Below are positions 44,242 through 53,844 of a DNA stretch of 64,000 bases, piece after piece (position 1 is the stretch's first letter; every line of letters begins with the position of its first letter). Origin of the DNA: NORP23 sp050302475. GTDB lineage: Bacteria; Pseudomonadota; Alphaproteobacteria; Rhodobacterales; Rhodobacteraceae. A program made the translations under genes and the position numbers. The DNA lies in NCBI GenBank assembly GCA_050302475.1, contig JBNLBF010000009.1, positions 1 through 64,000 of the forward strand. The letters are read 5' to 3'. Below the pieces are notes generated by a model that saw nothing but the letters and a program-made list of their open reading frames with translations, did no database searches and was not told the origin of the DNA.

Positions 44242-44701
44242 AATCCGCAACCGTTGCGTCCAGAACCTCTAACAACCGTTTCGGGTCGCAGTCGAAATTG
44301 TGGTTCGGCGTTCCTGCCGCTGCCCAGATCAGGTCGAAATCGAGGATATGCGGGTCCAGATATGCTTGAATAGGGGTTTTGTGCCCCAGTGGGCTGACCC
44401 CGCCGATTGCAAATCCGGTATGCGCGCGAATTGATGCCGCATCCGCCTTTTCCAACGGCTTACCGCAAACGGCAGCGGCCTTGTCCATGTCCACCCGGTT
44501 GTTACCGGCGGTCAGGAACAGGATATGCTCGTCACTGTCTTTGACCCGGAAAATGATCGATTTCACGATCTGATCCACCAGCACCCCTGCAGCTTTGGCA
44601 GCATCCTCTGCCGTTAATGTGCTTTCGGTGTGGTGGGTGACTTCGATCGGCAGGCCGCGGGCTTCAGCGTCCGCGACCACACGTTTCAGGCTTTTGCTCA
44701 T
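44231..44701 (-). CDS. YbaK/EbsC family aminoacyl-tRNA deacylase-like protein
   Basis: Single-domain YbaK/ProX-type protein that may hydrolyse mischarged tRNAs. The 156-residue product has the lysine in DQIVKSIIFRV, AGNNRVDMDKAA and GFAIGGVSPLGHKTP, typical of the fold. The exact tRNA substrate cannot be told. It starts directly after the gltA stop and so is probably co-transcribed with gltA. Confidence 0.85.
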   Translation of the reverse strand: MSKSLKRVVADAEARGLPIEVTHHTESTLTAEDAAKAAGVLVDQIVKSIIFRVKDSDEHILFLTAGNNRVDMDKAAAVCGKPLEKADAASIRAHTGFAIGGVSPLGHKTPIQAYLDPHILDFDLIWAAAGTPNHNFDCDPKRLLEVLDATVADFTC

Positions 44702-46000
44702 TCAGCGTTTTTCGACATCAACATAGTCGCGATGTTTCTCGCCGGTATAGAGCTGACGCGGGCGACCGATTTTCTGGGTAGGATCGCCGATCATCTCTTT
44801 CCATTGCGACACCCAGCCAACAGTCCGGGCCAACGCGAAGATTGGTGTGAACATGGAGGTCGGGAAGCCCATCGCATCCAGAATGATACCGGAATAGAAA
44901 TCGACATTCGGATAGAGCTTCTTCTCGACGAAATACTCGTCTTCCAGCGCGATGCGTTCCAGTTCTTTGGCGACCTGAAGCGTCGGATTGTTTTCAACGC
45001 CCAGCAAGCCCAGAACTTCGTCAGCGGACTGTTTCATCACTTTCGCGCGCGGGTCGAAGTTTTTGTAGACACGGTGACCGAAGCCCATCAGGCGGAACGG
45101 ATCAGATTTATCCTTCGCGCGTGCAACATATTCCGGAATTCGGTCAACGGTCCCGATTTCACGCAACATGTTCAGCGCCGCCTCGTTTGCGCCACCATGA
45201 GCAGGTCCCCACAGGCAGGCGATGCCAGCAGCGATACAGGCAAACGGGTTGGCGCCCGAGGATCCAGCAAGTCGCACAGTAGATGTCGAAGCGTTCTGCT
45301 CGTGATCTGCGTGCAGAGTGAAGATACGATCCATTGCGCGCGACAGTATTGGATCGACCACATAGTCTTCTGCCGGGACGGCAAAGCACATGTGCAGGAA
45401 GTTCGATGCGTAATCCAGATCGTTACGCGGGTAAACGAAGGGCTGGCCGATCGAGTATTTATACGCCCAGGCCGCGATAGTCGGGATCTTGGCAACCATA
45501 CGAACGGCAGCGATTTCGCGCTGTTCCGGGTCATTGATATCGGTGGAATCGTGATAGAAGGCGGACATGGCGCCAACCACGCCAACCATCGTTGCCATCG
45601 GGTGCGCATCACGGCGGAAACCCCGATAGAAATAGGTCATTTGATCCTGCAGCATTGTGTGACGCGTTACGCGCGGAACAAATTCGTCCAACTGTGCCGC
45701 GGTTGGCAGTTCACCATAAAGCAGCAAATAGCAAACTTCGAGGAAATGCGATTTTTCTGCAAGCTGATCAATGGGATAACCGCGATAGAGCAGCTCACCT
45801 TTGTCGCCGTCAATATAAGTGATCGAGGATTCACAGGACGCGGTCGATGTGAAACCGGGATCATAGGTGAACACATCACCTTGGGCATACAATTTACGGA
45901 TATCGATCACGTCTGGGCCGAGGCTCGGGCTCATCATCGCAAAATCCAGATCCTTGTCGCCGAAAGTAACCTTTGCTGTCTTATTGGAGTCCAAAGCCAT
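44702..46000 (-). CDS. gltA: Citrate synthase
   Basis: Condenses acetyl-CoA with oxaloacetate at the entry of the TCA cycle. The 432-residue product is the type II (hexameric, Gram-negative) form with catalytic histidines in HADHEQNAST and GPAHGGANEA, MGFGHRVYKNFDPRAK, and the aspartate near the C-terminus. GAGGTGAGGA lies immediately before the ATG, a strong ribosome binding site. It shares a strand with gltX upstream, separated by 79 bp. Confidence 0.97.
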   Translation of the reverse strand: MALDSNKTAKVTFGDKDLDFAMMSPSLGPDVIDIRKLYAQGDVFTYDPGFTSTASCESSITYIDGDKGELLYRGYPIDQLAEKSHFLEVCYLLLYGELPTAAQLDEFVPRVTRHTMLQDQMTYFYRGFRRDAHPMATMVGVVGAMSAFYHDSTDINDPEQREIAAVRMVAKIPTIAAWAYKYSIGQPFVYPRNDLDYASNFLHMCFAVPAEDYVVDPILSRAMDRIFTLHADHEQNASTSTVRLAGSSGANPFACIAAGIACLWGPAHGGANEAALNMLREIGTVDRIPEYVARAKDKSDPFRLMGFGHRVYKNFDPRAKVMKQSADEVLGLLGVENNPTLQVAKELERIALEDEYFVEKKLYPNVDFYSGIILDAMGFPTSMFTPIFALARTVGWVSQWKEMIGDPTQKIGRPRQLYTGEKHRDYVDVEKR

Positions 46001-46079
46001 TCCTCACCTCATTCGTGCCCGGATATGGGCGTTATAGGGGACCGGTGTTACCGATTTGTGACGCTGGCCAATGGCCGGG

Positions 46080-47471
46080 TCAGGCAGCGGCATCTTCCAG
46101 TCTTGCGATGCTTTCGTCTTTGCCCAAAAGCACCATCATGTCGAAGACACTGGGCGAAATGGTTCGCCCCGTTAAGGCAGCGCGTAGCGGCTGAGCCACC
46201 TTGCCCAGACCTATTTCTTCGGCCTCGGCAAATTCGCGAATTTCCGCCTCCAGAATTTCGTGGGTCCAGCTAGCACCACGCAGTCGGGAAGTCAATCGAT
46301 TCAGCATACCACGGGATACCGTATCCAGTTGCTTTGCCGCTTTTTCATCGGGTTCGAAGGGGCGATCACTAAGGATAAAGTATGCCATATCAAGGAGTTC
46401 CGGGAATGTCTTCGCGCGTTCTTTCATCCCGTCCATCCCTGCCAGCATGAGACGTTTTTGCGCATCGGTCAGCGGAGTCTGATCGGTGGCGGCCAGAAAC
46501 TCTTCGAGTTTTGCCAACAGGGTGGTGTTTTCCGCAGCGCGGATATGCTGACCGGAAAGATTTGCCAGTTTTTTGAAATCAAAACGGGCAGGCGATTTCA
46601 CAATACCATCCAACGAGAACCACTCGATTGCCTGATCCATAGAGAAGAATTCGTCATCGCCATGACTCCAACCCAAACGGGCAAGATAGTTCATCACCGC
46701 GTCAGGGTAGTAGCCCATGGCCTGATATTCTTCGACCCCCATCGCGCCGTGGCGTTTGGAGAGTTTTTTACCGTCAGGACCGTATATCAGCGGGATATGG
46801 GCAAATACGGGGATGTCCCACCCCATTGCCTTATAGATTTGCGATTGGCGCGCGGCGTTGGTCAGATGATCGTCACCGCGAATGATATGTGTGATCCCCA
46901 TATCATGATCATCGACCACCACGGCCAGCATATAGGTAGGTGTCCCGTCGGACCGCAACAGGATCATGTCGTCCAGCGTCTCGTTTTTCCAAGTGACGGT
47001 GCCCTGAACGGCGTCTTCGACCGTCGTTTCCCCATCGCGTGGGGCCTTAAGACGGATCACATAGGGAAGATCCGGCGTTTCGTCGCTATCGCGCCATGGC
47101 GACAGGAACAGCGGGGGGCGTCCTTCCGCCCGTGCCTGTTCGCGGAAGGCATCGATTTCTTCCTTCGTGGCGTAACATTTGTAGGCCGTGCCATTTTCCA
47201 GCATCTGGTGGGCGACCTCTGCGTGCCGATCGGCGCGTTCGAACTGGCTAACGGCATCGCCATCCCAATCCATGCCGAGCCATTTCATTCCGCGATAAAT
47301 CGCCTCCGTCGCTTCCGGTGTAGAGCGGGACCGGTCAGTATCCTCGATCCGCAGCAGAAACTTGCCGCCGTGATGGCGGGCAAAGAGCCAGTTGAACAGC
47401 GCCGTGCGGGCCGTGCCGATATGCATATATCCGGTAGGAGAGGGCGCAATGCGGGTCACAATCTGAGACAT
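46080..47471 (-). CDS. gltX: Glutamyl-tRNA synthetase
   Basis: Charges tRNA-Glu (and possibly tRNA-Gln in bacteria without GlnRS). The 463-residue class I synthetase has APSPTGYMHIGTARTALFNW, where HIGT stands for the HIGH motif, and the KLSKRHGA form of KMSKS. Length is normal. It is divergent from comEC with a very short gap. Confidence 0.96.
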   Translation of the reverse strand: MSQIVTRIAPSPTGYMHIGTARTALFNWLFARHHGGKFLLRIEDTDRSRSTPEATEAIYRGMKWLGMDWDGDAVSQFERADRHAEVAHQMLENGTAYKCYATKEEIDAFREQARAEGRPPLFLSPWRDSDETPDLPYVIRLKAPRDGETTVEDAVQGTVTWKNETLDDMILLRSDGTPTYMLAVVVDDHDMGITHIIRGDDHLTNAARQSQIYKAMGWDIPVFAHIPLIYGPDGKKLSKRHGAMGVEEYQAMGYYPDAVMNYLARLGWSHGDDEFFSMDQAIEWFSLDGIVKSPARFDFKKLANLSGQHIRAAENTTLLAKLEEFLAATDQTPLTDAQKRLMLAGMDGMKERAKTFPELLDMAYFILSDRPFEPDEKAAKQLDTVSRGMLNRLTSRLRGASWTHEILEAEIREFAEAEEIGLGKVAQPLRAALTGRTISPSVFDMMVLLGKDESIARLEDAAA

Positions 47472-47483
47472 TCACTTAACCTT

Positions 47484-49592
47484 TTGGAAACCATAATTTG
47501 GCATTTTCGGGCTGCTTGTAGGCCATCACGGCTACACAAAACAAGGGCCGCCGCCATTTCCTACATACTAGAGATTTTCGAAGCGCAACGCCATCGACTT
47601 TTCCTGTGGAGTCCGGTGGCATTCGGGGTTGGGATCGGCATCTATTTCCTCCTGCCGGTTGAACCTTCCTCAGTGCAGATCACGGGTGCGCTGGTCGCGG
47701 CTTTGGGGGCTGCGTTGGTGATCCGGCGAACGCAGATATTCTATCTGATGCTGACGGCATTTCTGTCCTTGGCGCTGCTGGGGTTTGGCTATAGTGCAAT
47801 CCAGACACGGCTCGTCGCGGCCCCTGTGCTGTCTTATCACTATTACGGCGCGATTGAGGGACGGATTGTAAATCTGGATCGCTCTGCCAGCAATGCGCCA
47901 AGAGTGACGCTGGATCAGATTTATCTGCCGGGTAAATCTGCGGCCGAAACACCGCAATATGTGCGTGTCAGCTTGCAGGGCATGATACCTGAGGGCGCGA
48001 TCCGTCCGGGGGGCAGGATTACCCTGACCGGAAGCCTCTCACCTCCCAGTCCACCGGTCGAACCCGGCGGGTTCGATTTCCGTCGCATGGCATGGTTCAT
48101 GCAGCTGGGGGCGGTTGGGTATACCCGCAATCCTGTTTTGCCGATTGCCGAACAATCCGGCGGGCTGGGCATTTGGCTGTTTGAACATCGCCTGCGTATC
48201 GCCGATGCGATCCGGGAACATCTGCCCGGACAGACCGGTGCATTTGCGGCGGCAATCGTGACGGGGGACAGGTCAGAAATAGATCCCTTGGTGATGGAGA
48301 AATTACGGGTGACAAACCTTGCCCATCTGCTGGCCATTTCGGGTTTACACATGGGGCTGTTGTCAGGGTTTGTCTTCGCGCTGATCCGCTATGGTCTTGC
48401 GTTGATACCGGCAGTGTCCCTTAGGTTGCCAGTTAAAAAAATCGCCGCTGTCGTCGCTTTGCTGGCGGGGCTAGCGTATCTGGCGCTTTCCGGGGCAAAT
48501 GTCGCGACGCAGCGGGCATTCATTATGACCTCAGTCGTTTTGGTGGCCGTATTGTTGGACCGGCCTGCACTGACCCTTCGGGCCGTGTCGCTGGCGGCTA
48601 TGATCATTTTGCTGATCAAACCTTACAGTCTGCTGGAGGCCGGGTTTCAAATGTCATTTGCTGCGACGATTGCGTTGATTTCAACCTACGAAGGGTTGCG
48701 CGGGACGGGGTTCTGGCGGACGCTTAATACTCCACGTTGGCGCTTTATACGCCCAATCTTTGCGCTATTTCTAACCTCAGCCGTCGCGGGCGCCGCAACG
48801 GCGCCAATATCAGCTTTCTATTTCAACCAACTGTCGCAATATGGCCTACTCGCCAATTTGCTTTCCGTCCCGGTGATGGGGTTGCTGGTCATGCCCGGCG
48901 CAGTCTTGGCCGCGCTGCTTACGCCTTTCGGATTGGAAGGGCTGGCATTGCAGGTCATGGGATATGGTATTAACTGGATTATCGGGATCGCAGGGTTCAT
49001 TGCGGGTCTAGAAGGGGCGGTGACACCTGTCAAAAGCGGTCCCCCGATGGCGTTGGTGATGATCGCCCTTGGCGGACTCCTTCTGTTCCTATGGCACGGG
49101 CGCGAACGTTTTGTTGGAGTTATTCTGGGGGGTGTTGCCTGCTTTATCTGGTGGCAGACGGATCGCCCGACTGTTCTGATATCCGATGATGGTCGCCTGA
49201 TGGGCGTCATGACCGAGGATGGGCGGGCGCTTTCGAAACCCCGCGGGCATTCGTACGAAGCGCGAATCTGGATGGAGAATGACGGAGAGCGGATATCACA
49301 GGAAATCGCCGCCGCCCGCGAAAATATCGAAACGGACGGGAGGCTTGCCAGCACTTGGTTGGGCGACACAAGGATATCCATTTACTGGGGAAAAGAGACG
49401 GAGGACATCGCTGATCTATGCCAAGCAGGCGCTGTTCTGGTCGTGTCCGAAATCCCCGCCCCGGTAGGGTCTTGTACAGCGATTGAGGCGATGGATTTGC
49501 GCCAATTGGGTGCAATCGCGCTGGAGGCGGGTGAGCCCGTGTCCATTATCGGCAGCCGTGAAGGGGCCGAAAACCGGCCTTGGGGATACTGA
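47484..49592 (+). CDS. comEC: ComEC/Rec2 family competence protein
   Basis: Inner-membrane channel for single-stranded DNA uptake in transformation. It has an N-terminal membrane pair and OB-like domain, then the competence domain with NLAHLLAISGLHMGLLSGFVF and many membrane segments. The C-terminus is short and lacks a metallo-beta-lactamase HxHxDH site. The start is unclear: no ATG or GTG lies before the conserved N-terminus (LFLWSPVAFGVG). I use the in-frame TTG at 47484, giving 702 residues; an ATT at 47556 or a GTG at 47616 are alternatives. The open frame continues upstream across gltX, which is not coding. Confidence 0.85.
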   Translation: METIIWHFRAACRPSRLHKTRAAAISYILEIFEAQRHRLFLWSPVAFGVGIGIYFLLPVEPSSVQITGALVAALGAALVIRRTQIFYLMLTAFLSLALLGFGYSAIQTRLVAAPVLSYHYYGAIEGRIVNLDRSASNAPRVTLDQIYLPGKSAAETPQYVRVSLQGMIPEGAIRPGGRITLTGSLSPPSPPVEPGGFDFRRMAWFMQLGAVGYTRNPVLPIAEQSGGLGIWLFEHRLRIADAIREHLPGQTGAFAAAIVTGDRSEIDPLVMEKLRVTNLAHLLAISGLHMGLLSGFVFALIRYGLALIPAVSLRLPVKKIAAVVALLAGLAYLALSGANVATQRAFIMTSVVLVAVLLDRPALTLRAVSLAAMIILLIKPYSLLEAGFQMSFAATIALISTYEGLRGTGFWRTLNTPRWRFIRPIFALFLTSAVAGAATAPISAFYFNQLSQYGLLANLLSVPVMGLLVMPGAVLAALLTPFGLEGLALQVMGYGINWIIGIAGFIAGLEGAVTPVKSGPPMALVMIALGGLLLFLWHGRERFVGVILGGVACFIWWQTDRPTVLISDDGRLMGVMTEDGRALSKPRGHSYEARIWMENDGERISQEIAAARENIETDGRLASTWLGDTRISIYWGKETEDIADLCQAGAVLVVSEIPAPVGSCTAIEAMDLRQLGAIALEAGEPVSIIGSREGAENRPWGY

Positions 49593-49608
49593 CGCTACCT
49601 TGGGGAAA

Positions 49609-50292
49609 TCAGTAGGTCCGGATCAACCCAACCAGCTTGCCCTGCACCTTCACCTGATCATCCCGATAGACGCGGGTTTCATAGGCGGGATTTGCCGCCT
49701 CCAATGCAATGGAGCTACCGCGCTTGCGCAAGCGTTTCAGGGTGGCTTCCTGATCTTCGACCAGCGCCACGACGATGTCACCATTGTCGGCATCGGGCTG
49801 TTCCTGAATCACGACGATATCGCCATTGTTGATCCCGGCATCAATCATGGAATCGCCTTTGACCTCCAACGCGTAATGTTTTTTGGTACCGGAAACCATG
49901 GATCCCGGAACAGCCACATTATGCGAAACCTGCTGGATTGCCTCGATCGGCGTACCGGCAGCGATGCGTCCCATGACAGGCAGTTCCAGCGCGTCCACTT
50001 CAACCGGTATTGCAGCGCGGGGCTGATCAGCGCGTCCCCCTTCGACAACCGAGGGTCTAAATCCACCCGGGTCCATTCCATCAGGCAGCTTTACAATTTC
50101 AATCGCCCGCGCCCGATGGGCAAGGCGGCGGATGAAGCCACGCTCCTCCAATGCCGTGATTAGGCGGTGAATGCCGGATTTGGACCGCAGATCCAGTGCC
50201 TCCTTCATCTCGTCGAACGAAGGTGGTACGCCATCCTTCTGCATCCGTTTATGGATGAATTGCAGCAGATCGAGTTGCTTGCGGGTCAACAT
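49609..50292 (-). CDS. lexA: LexA repressor
   Basis: SOS-response repressor that cleaves itself when RecA is active. The 227-residue product has an N-terminal winged helix (1-70, LTRKQLDLLQFIHKRM), the cleavage site Ala112-Gly113 (RIAAGTPIEA), and the catalytic dyad Ser148 (GDSMIDAG) and Lys186 (ATLKRL). GGAGGA precedes the ATG. A GTTC-N7-GTTC box 46 nt upstream indicates autoregulation. Confidence 0.97.
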   Translation of the reverse strand: MLTRKQLDLLQFIHKRMQKDGVPPSFDEMKEALDLRSKSGIHRLITALEERGFIRRLAHRARAIEIVKLPDGMDPGGFRPSVVEGGRADQPRAAIPVEVDALELPVMGRIAAGTPIEAIQQVSHNVAVPGSMVSGTKKHYALEVKGDSMIDAGINNGDIVVIQEQPDADNGDIVVALVEDQEATLKRLRKRGSSIALEAANPAYETRVYRDDQVKVQGKLVGLIRTY

Positions 50293-50337
50293 ATCGGTAT
50301 CCTCCGACCTTCAAATGTCCACATATAGTCCCGACAT

Positions 50338-50352
50338 GTTCTACATGTGTTC
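50338..50352 (-). promoter_or_regulatory. SOS (LexA) box upstream of lexA
   Basis: GTTC (50338-50341), seven bases, GTTC (50349-50352) is a perfect match to the alphaproteobacterial LexA site. The site also contains two copies of the self-complementary ACATGT spaced by TCT. It lies between moeA and lexA, so it most likely controls lexA. Confidence 0.88.
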
Positions 50353-50378
50353 CCGTTTTGTGTCAACTGTGGATAATT

Positions 50379-51566
50379 TTAGGAAATTCGGATGAACTCT
50401 ACTGCCGTCCCGGTTTCCAACGCTGGATCATTCGGCTTACGCACCATCAGCACATTTGCCTGCGACAGTACCGACAGCAGGGAGCTGTCCTGACGCTTGA
50501 ACGGCACAATCTGCCAACCTGCGTCAGTCAGCGTGCCAACGGCCCGCAGATATTGCTCACGGACACCGTTTGGTCCGATATCTTCACCCAGCATCCCGAC
50601 CTCTCGTGGCAGGGGCCGCGCTGGCAGGCCCAGCATCACGTCCAGCATCGGGCGGAGGAAAACATGGCCGCAGACAATGGTCGAAACCGGATTACCCGGC
50701 AGACCAACCAACGGTACGCCGCCGATTTTGCCTGCCATCAGCGGTTTGCCGGGCTGCATGGCGACCTTGTAGAAATCAACCTCCAGCCCGCGTTCGACCG
50801 CCACGTCCTGCACGATATCATAATCCCCGACCGAGGCCCCGCCCAGCGTTACGATAAGGTCCGCGCCCGCAGCCAGATCCAGGACCTGGCGCAGACTTTC
50901 AGGTGTGTCCTTGGCAATTGGCAGCATCCGGCATTCCGCCCCTTGTGCCTCCAGCAGCGCTTTCAGAGCGAAGCTATTCGAGGCGATAATCTGATCGGGG
51001 GAGGGCGTTTCGCCCGGCATTACCAGTTCATTTCCCGTTGCGATCAGCGCAACCACAGGGCGGCGGGTGACCGGGATTTCCGGGATGTTCATCGATGCCA
51101 GAAGCGAAAGGTCAACAGGCGACAGGCGGCGCGGCGCGGTCAGGGGATCGCCCTTGGTGAAATCTCCACCAGCAGGGCGGATATAGGTTGCTGCGTCACG
51201 GTTGTCGCGCACGGTAATGGTATCGTCATTGCGGTCAGCGTCTTCCTGAATCAGGATCGCGTCAGCACCTTCGGGCACTGGAGCACCTGTGAAAATTCGG
51301 ATCGCCTCACCCGGTCCTAGCGCCCCGTCATACCGCTGACCGGCAGCAGATTCCCCGATGACTTTCAAAGACATACCCGGTTGCGCTTCGGCATTTCGAA
51401 CCGCATAGCCGTCCATCGCCGAGGACGCAAAAGGCGGTTGTGTCATGCGGGATTGCACGTCCTCCGCCAACACACGGCCAGCACCTTCGGCCAGTGGTAT
51501 GGTTTCGACGTCCAGTGGCGAAGCCAGCGCGAACAGGCGATCCAAAGCTTCGGCGACGGAGATCAT
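50379..51566 (-). CDS. moeA: Molybdopterin molybdenumtransferase
   Basis: Inserts molybdate into adenylylated molybdopterin. The 395-residue product has PPFASSAMDGYAVR, the GDYD-type motif in GGASVGDYDIVQDV, and PGKPLMAGKIGGVPLVGLPGNPVS. It overlaps moaC by ATGA and is followed by lexA across a gap with the SOS box. Confidence 0.95.
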   Translation of the reverse strand: MISVAEALDRLFALASPLDVETIPLAEGAGRVLAEDVQSRMTQPPFASSAMDGYAVRNAEAQPGMSLKVIGESAAGQRYDGALGPGEAIRIFTGAPVPEGADAILIQEDADRNDDTITVRDNRDAATYIRPAGGDFTKGDPLTAPRRLSPVDLSLLASMNIPEIPVTRRPVVALIATGNELVMPGETPSPDQIIASNSFALKALLEAQGAECRMLPIAKDTPESLRQVLDLAAGADLIVTLGGASVGDYDIVQDVAVERGLEVDFYKVAMQPGKPLMAGKIGGVPLVGLPGNPVSTIVCGHVFLRPMLDVMLGLPARPLPREVGMLGEDIGPNGVREQYLRAVGTLTDAGWQIVPFKRQDSSLLSVLSQANVLMVRKPNDPALETGTAVEFIRIS

Positions 51567-52033
51567 TCCGCCTCAAACCGCCCAGATTTGCCGCCATCCT
51601 TCAGGACGAGGCGAATGTCGGAAATCACCATGCCTTTATCGACGGCTTTGACCATGTCATAGACAGTGAGGGCGGCGATATTAACAGCAGTCAGAGCCTC
51701 CATCTCCACCCCGGTCTGACCCGTGGTCTTAACGGTGGCTTCGATGTCTATGCCGTCCGTAGCGGGGGTCAGTTCTACGCTTACCTTCGACAGGGATAGC
51801 GGATGGCAGAGCGGGATCAGATCATGTGTCTTCTTTGCCGCCATAATACCGGCGAGGCGCGCAACGCCCAGAACATCACCCTTCTTGGCCTTACCCTCGG
51901 TGATCAAACGCAGTGTTTCAGCTGCCATCGTGATGCGTCCCTTCGCCACCGCAACACGTGCGGTCACTTCCTTACCGGACACATCAACCATATGCGCGGC
52001 ACCTTTGTCGTCGAAATGGGTCAGATCAGGCAT
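51563..52033 (-). CDS. moaC: Cyclic pyranopterin monophosphate synthase
   Basis: Completes the first step of molybdenum cofactor synthesis after the radical SAM enzyme MoaA. The 156-residue product has KKGDVLGVARLAGIMAAKKT, LIPLCHPL and the C-terminal VYDMVKAVDKGMVI, typical of MoaC. It overlaps trpC by one base, linking cofactor and tryptophan genes. Confidence 0.96.
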   Translation of the reverse strand: MPDLTHFDDKGAAHMVDVSGKEVTARVAVAKGRITMAAETLRLITEGKAKKGDVLGVARLAGIMAAKKTHDLIPLCHPLSLSKVSVELTPATDGIDIEATVKTTGQTGVEMEALTAVNIAALTVYDMVKAVDKGMVISDIRLVLKDGGKSGRFEAE

Positions 52034-52830
52034 TATGCCGCCCTTGGGTTGGCCAGCAACGAGCGCGTGGCGGTTTCGACATTTTCTTGACGCATCAGAC
52101 TCTCGCCAATCAGGAAACAGCGCACACCTATGTCGGCCATGCTGGCGAGGTCGTCGGTGGTGAACAGGCCGGATTCCGACACGATGGTTTTGCCGGCTGG
52201 AGCCAGTTTCACCAATTCGCGCGTGGTATCCAGCGAGGTTTCAAAAGTTTTCAGGTTCCGGTTGTTGATCCCCAGCAAGGGGGATTTCAACGCGGTCGCA
52301 CGCTCCAGTTCCTCGGCATTATGGACCTCGACCAGGACATCCATTTTCCATTTCAAAGCTGCGTCTTCCAGTTCCTGCGCTTGCGCGTCGGAAACGCTCG
52401 CCATGATGATCAGGATGCAGTCAGCCCCCATCGCGCGGGCTTCGGCGACCTGATAGGTGTCGTACATGAAATCCTTGCGCAGAACGGGCAGGGTGGTTGC
52501 AGAGCGGGCAGCGATCAGGAAATCGTCGGCACCTTGGAAGGATGGTGTGTCGGTCAGAACGCTAAGGCAGGTCGCGCCGCCAGCTTCATAGGCCTGCGCC
52601 AGTGCTGGCGGATTGAAATCGGCGCGGATTAAGCCTTTGGAAGGGCTGGCTTTTTTGACCTCGGCGATCAGACCGTAACCTGTTTCACTAGCCTTGGCTA
52701 ACGCAGCTGCAAATCCACGGGGGATCGGCGCATCCACGGCGGCTTTCATCACATCCATAATGGAGCGTTGCGATTTCCGCGTTTCGATTTCTTCAAGCTT
52801 ATAGGCTTTGATTTTTTCTAAAACGTCCAT
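52033..52830 (-). CDS. trpC: Indole-3-glycerol phosphate synthase
   Basis: Closes the indole ring in tryptophan synthesis. The 265-residue TIM barrel has the N-terminal KIKAYKLEEIETRK, AEVKKASPSKGLIRADFNP and GINNRNLKTFETSLDTT blocks with the expected catalytic lysines and glutamates. Single-function form (no fused TrpF). It directly abuts trpD and overlaps moaC. Confidence 0.97.
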   Translation of the reverse strand: MDVLEKIKAYKLEEIETRKSQRSIMDVMKAAVDAPIPRGFAAALAKASETGYGLIAEVKKASPSKGLIRADFNPPALAQAYEAGGATCLSVLTDTPSFQGADDFLIAARSATTLPVLRKDFMYDTYQVAEARAMGADCILIIMASVSDAQAQELEDAALKWKMDVLVEVHNAEELERATALKSPLLGINNRNLKTFETSLDTTRELVKLAPAGKTIVSESGLFTTDDLASMADIGVRCFLIGESLMRQENVETATRSLLANPRAA

Positions 52831-53844
52831 CTAAGCGCTCGTCACTCTCGCCAAGGTTTCTACAGCCGTTTTCGCACGGCCGCTATCGATACTTTCTGAC
52901 GCCATTTCAACACCTTCAGGCAAAGAGCTCACCTTATCTGCTATCACCAACGCAGCGGCGGCATTCAACAGAACTGCATCGCGATAGGCGTTTTTCGCGC
53001 CATCCAGCAGCGCACGGAAAGCGGCGGCGTTGTCAGCAGGCGAGCCGCCTTTGATATCGTCAAACGGATGAACGGGCAGACCGGCCTCTTCCGGATGAAT
53101 CTCTCGATCCTCGACCTTGCCATCTTCCAGCGCGGCAACCCAGGTGACACCAGCGATGGAAATCTCGTCCGTACCGTCTGATCCATGCACCAGCCATGCC
53201 TTTTCCGACCCCAGCGCCCCCAGTGTTTCAGCCATCGGGCGGATGACATCGCGGGAAAATGCGCCGGTCAGCTGCCGTTTCACGCCAGCAGGGTTAGTTA
53301 ACGGGCCAAGAATATTGAACAACGTCCGCGTCCCCAATTCCTGCCGCACGGGCATCACGAATTTTGTTGCCGGATGGTGCATTGGGGCCATCATGAAGCC
53401 GATTCCGGCCTCGGCCAATCCGCGCTCGACAAATTCGGCACCGACCATCACGTTGATCCCCATCTCCGTCAGCACGTCGCCTGCACCGGACAGCGAGGAC
53501 AGGTTTCTATTCCCGTGTTTGGCCACAGGCACACCAGCCCCGGCCACAACGAAGGCCGTTGCGGTGGAGATATTCAGCGTTTTCATCCCGTCGCCACCCG
53601 TGCCAACGATATCCATCGCGCCAGCAGGGGCTTTCACAGGCACACATTTCGCCCGCATGGCGGCAGCGGCTGCGGCATATTCGTCAACGCTTTCACCCCG
53701 TGTCCGCATGGCCATCAGCAGCCCGCCGATTTGTGCCGGCGTAGCATCACCCGCCATAATGGCATCGAACACCATCTGCGCATCCTCGCGACTTAGCGGA
53801 CCTTCTACGGCTTTGTTAATAAATGGTTTTAACGCGTCACTCAT
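52831..53844 (-). CDS. trpD: Anthranilate phosphoribosyltransferase
   Basis: Adds phosphoribosyl to anthranilate. The 337-residue product has the PRPP-binding GTGGDGMKTLNISTATAFVVA motif, KHGNRNLSSLSGAGDVLTEMG and LGPLTNPAG. It overlaps trpG by 4 bp (ATGA), a standard arrangement that couples the two subunits' expression. Confidence 0.97.
   Translation of the reverse strand: MSDALKPFINKAVEGPLSREDAQMVFDAIMAGDATPAQIGGLLMAMRTRGESVDEYAAAAAAMRAKCVPVKAPAGAMDIVGTGGDGMKTLNISTATAFVVAGAGVPVAKHGNRNLSSLSGAGDVLTEMGINVMVGAEFVERGLAEAGIGFMMAPMHHPATKFVMPVRQELGTRTLFNILGPLTNPAGVKRQLTGAFSRDVIRPMAETLGALGSEKAWLVHGSDGTDEISIAGVTWVAALEDGKVEDREIHPEEAGLPVHPFDDIKGGSPADNAAAFRALLDGAKNAYRDAVLLNAAAALVIADKVSSLPEGVEMASESIDSGRAKTAVETLARVTSA

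Noticed and set aside
44630..46273. 547-codon open frame on the plus strand opposite gltA
   Set aside because: gltA is full length and conserved on the other strand; the antisense frame has no recognisable domains.
46260..47483. The comEC reading frame stays open for about 400 codons upstream, across gltX on the opposite strand
   Set aside because: This part is the reverse of conserved gltX sequence; the ComEC N-terminus begins only after gltX, so the extension is not coding.
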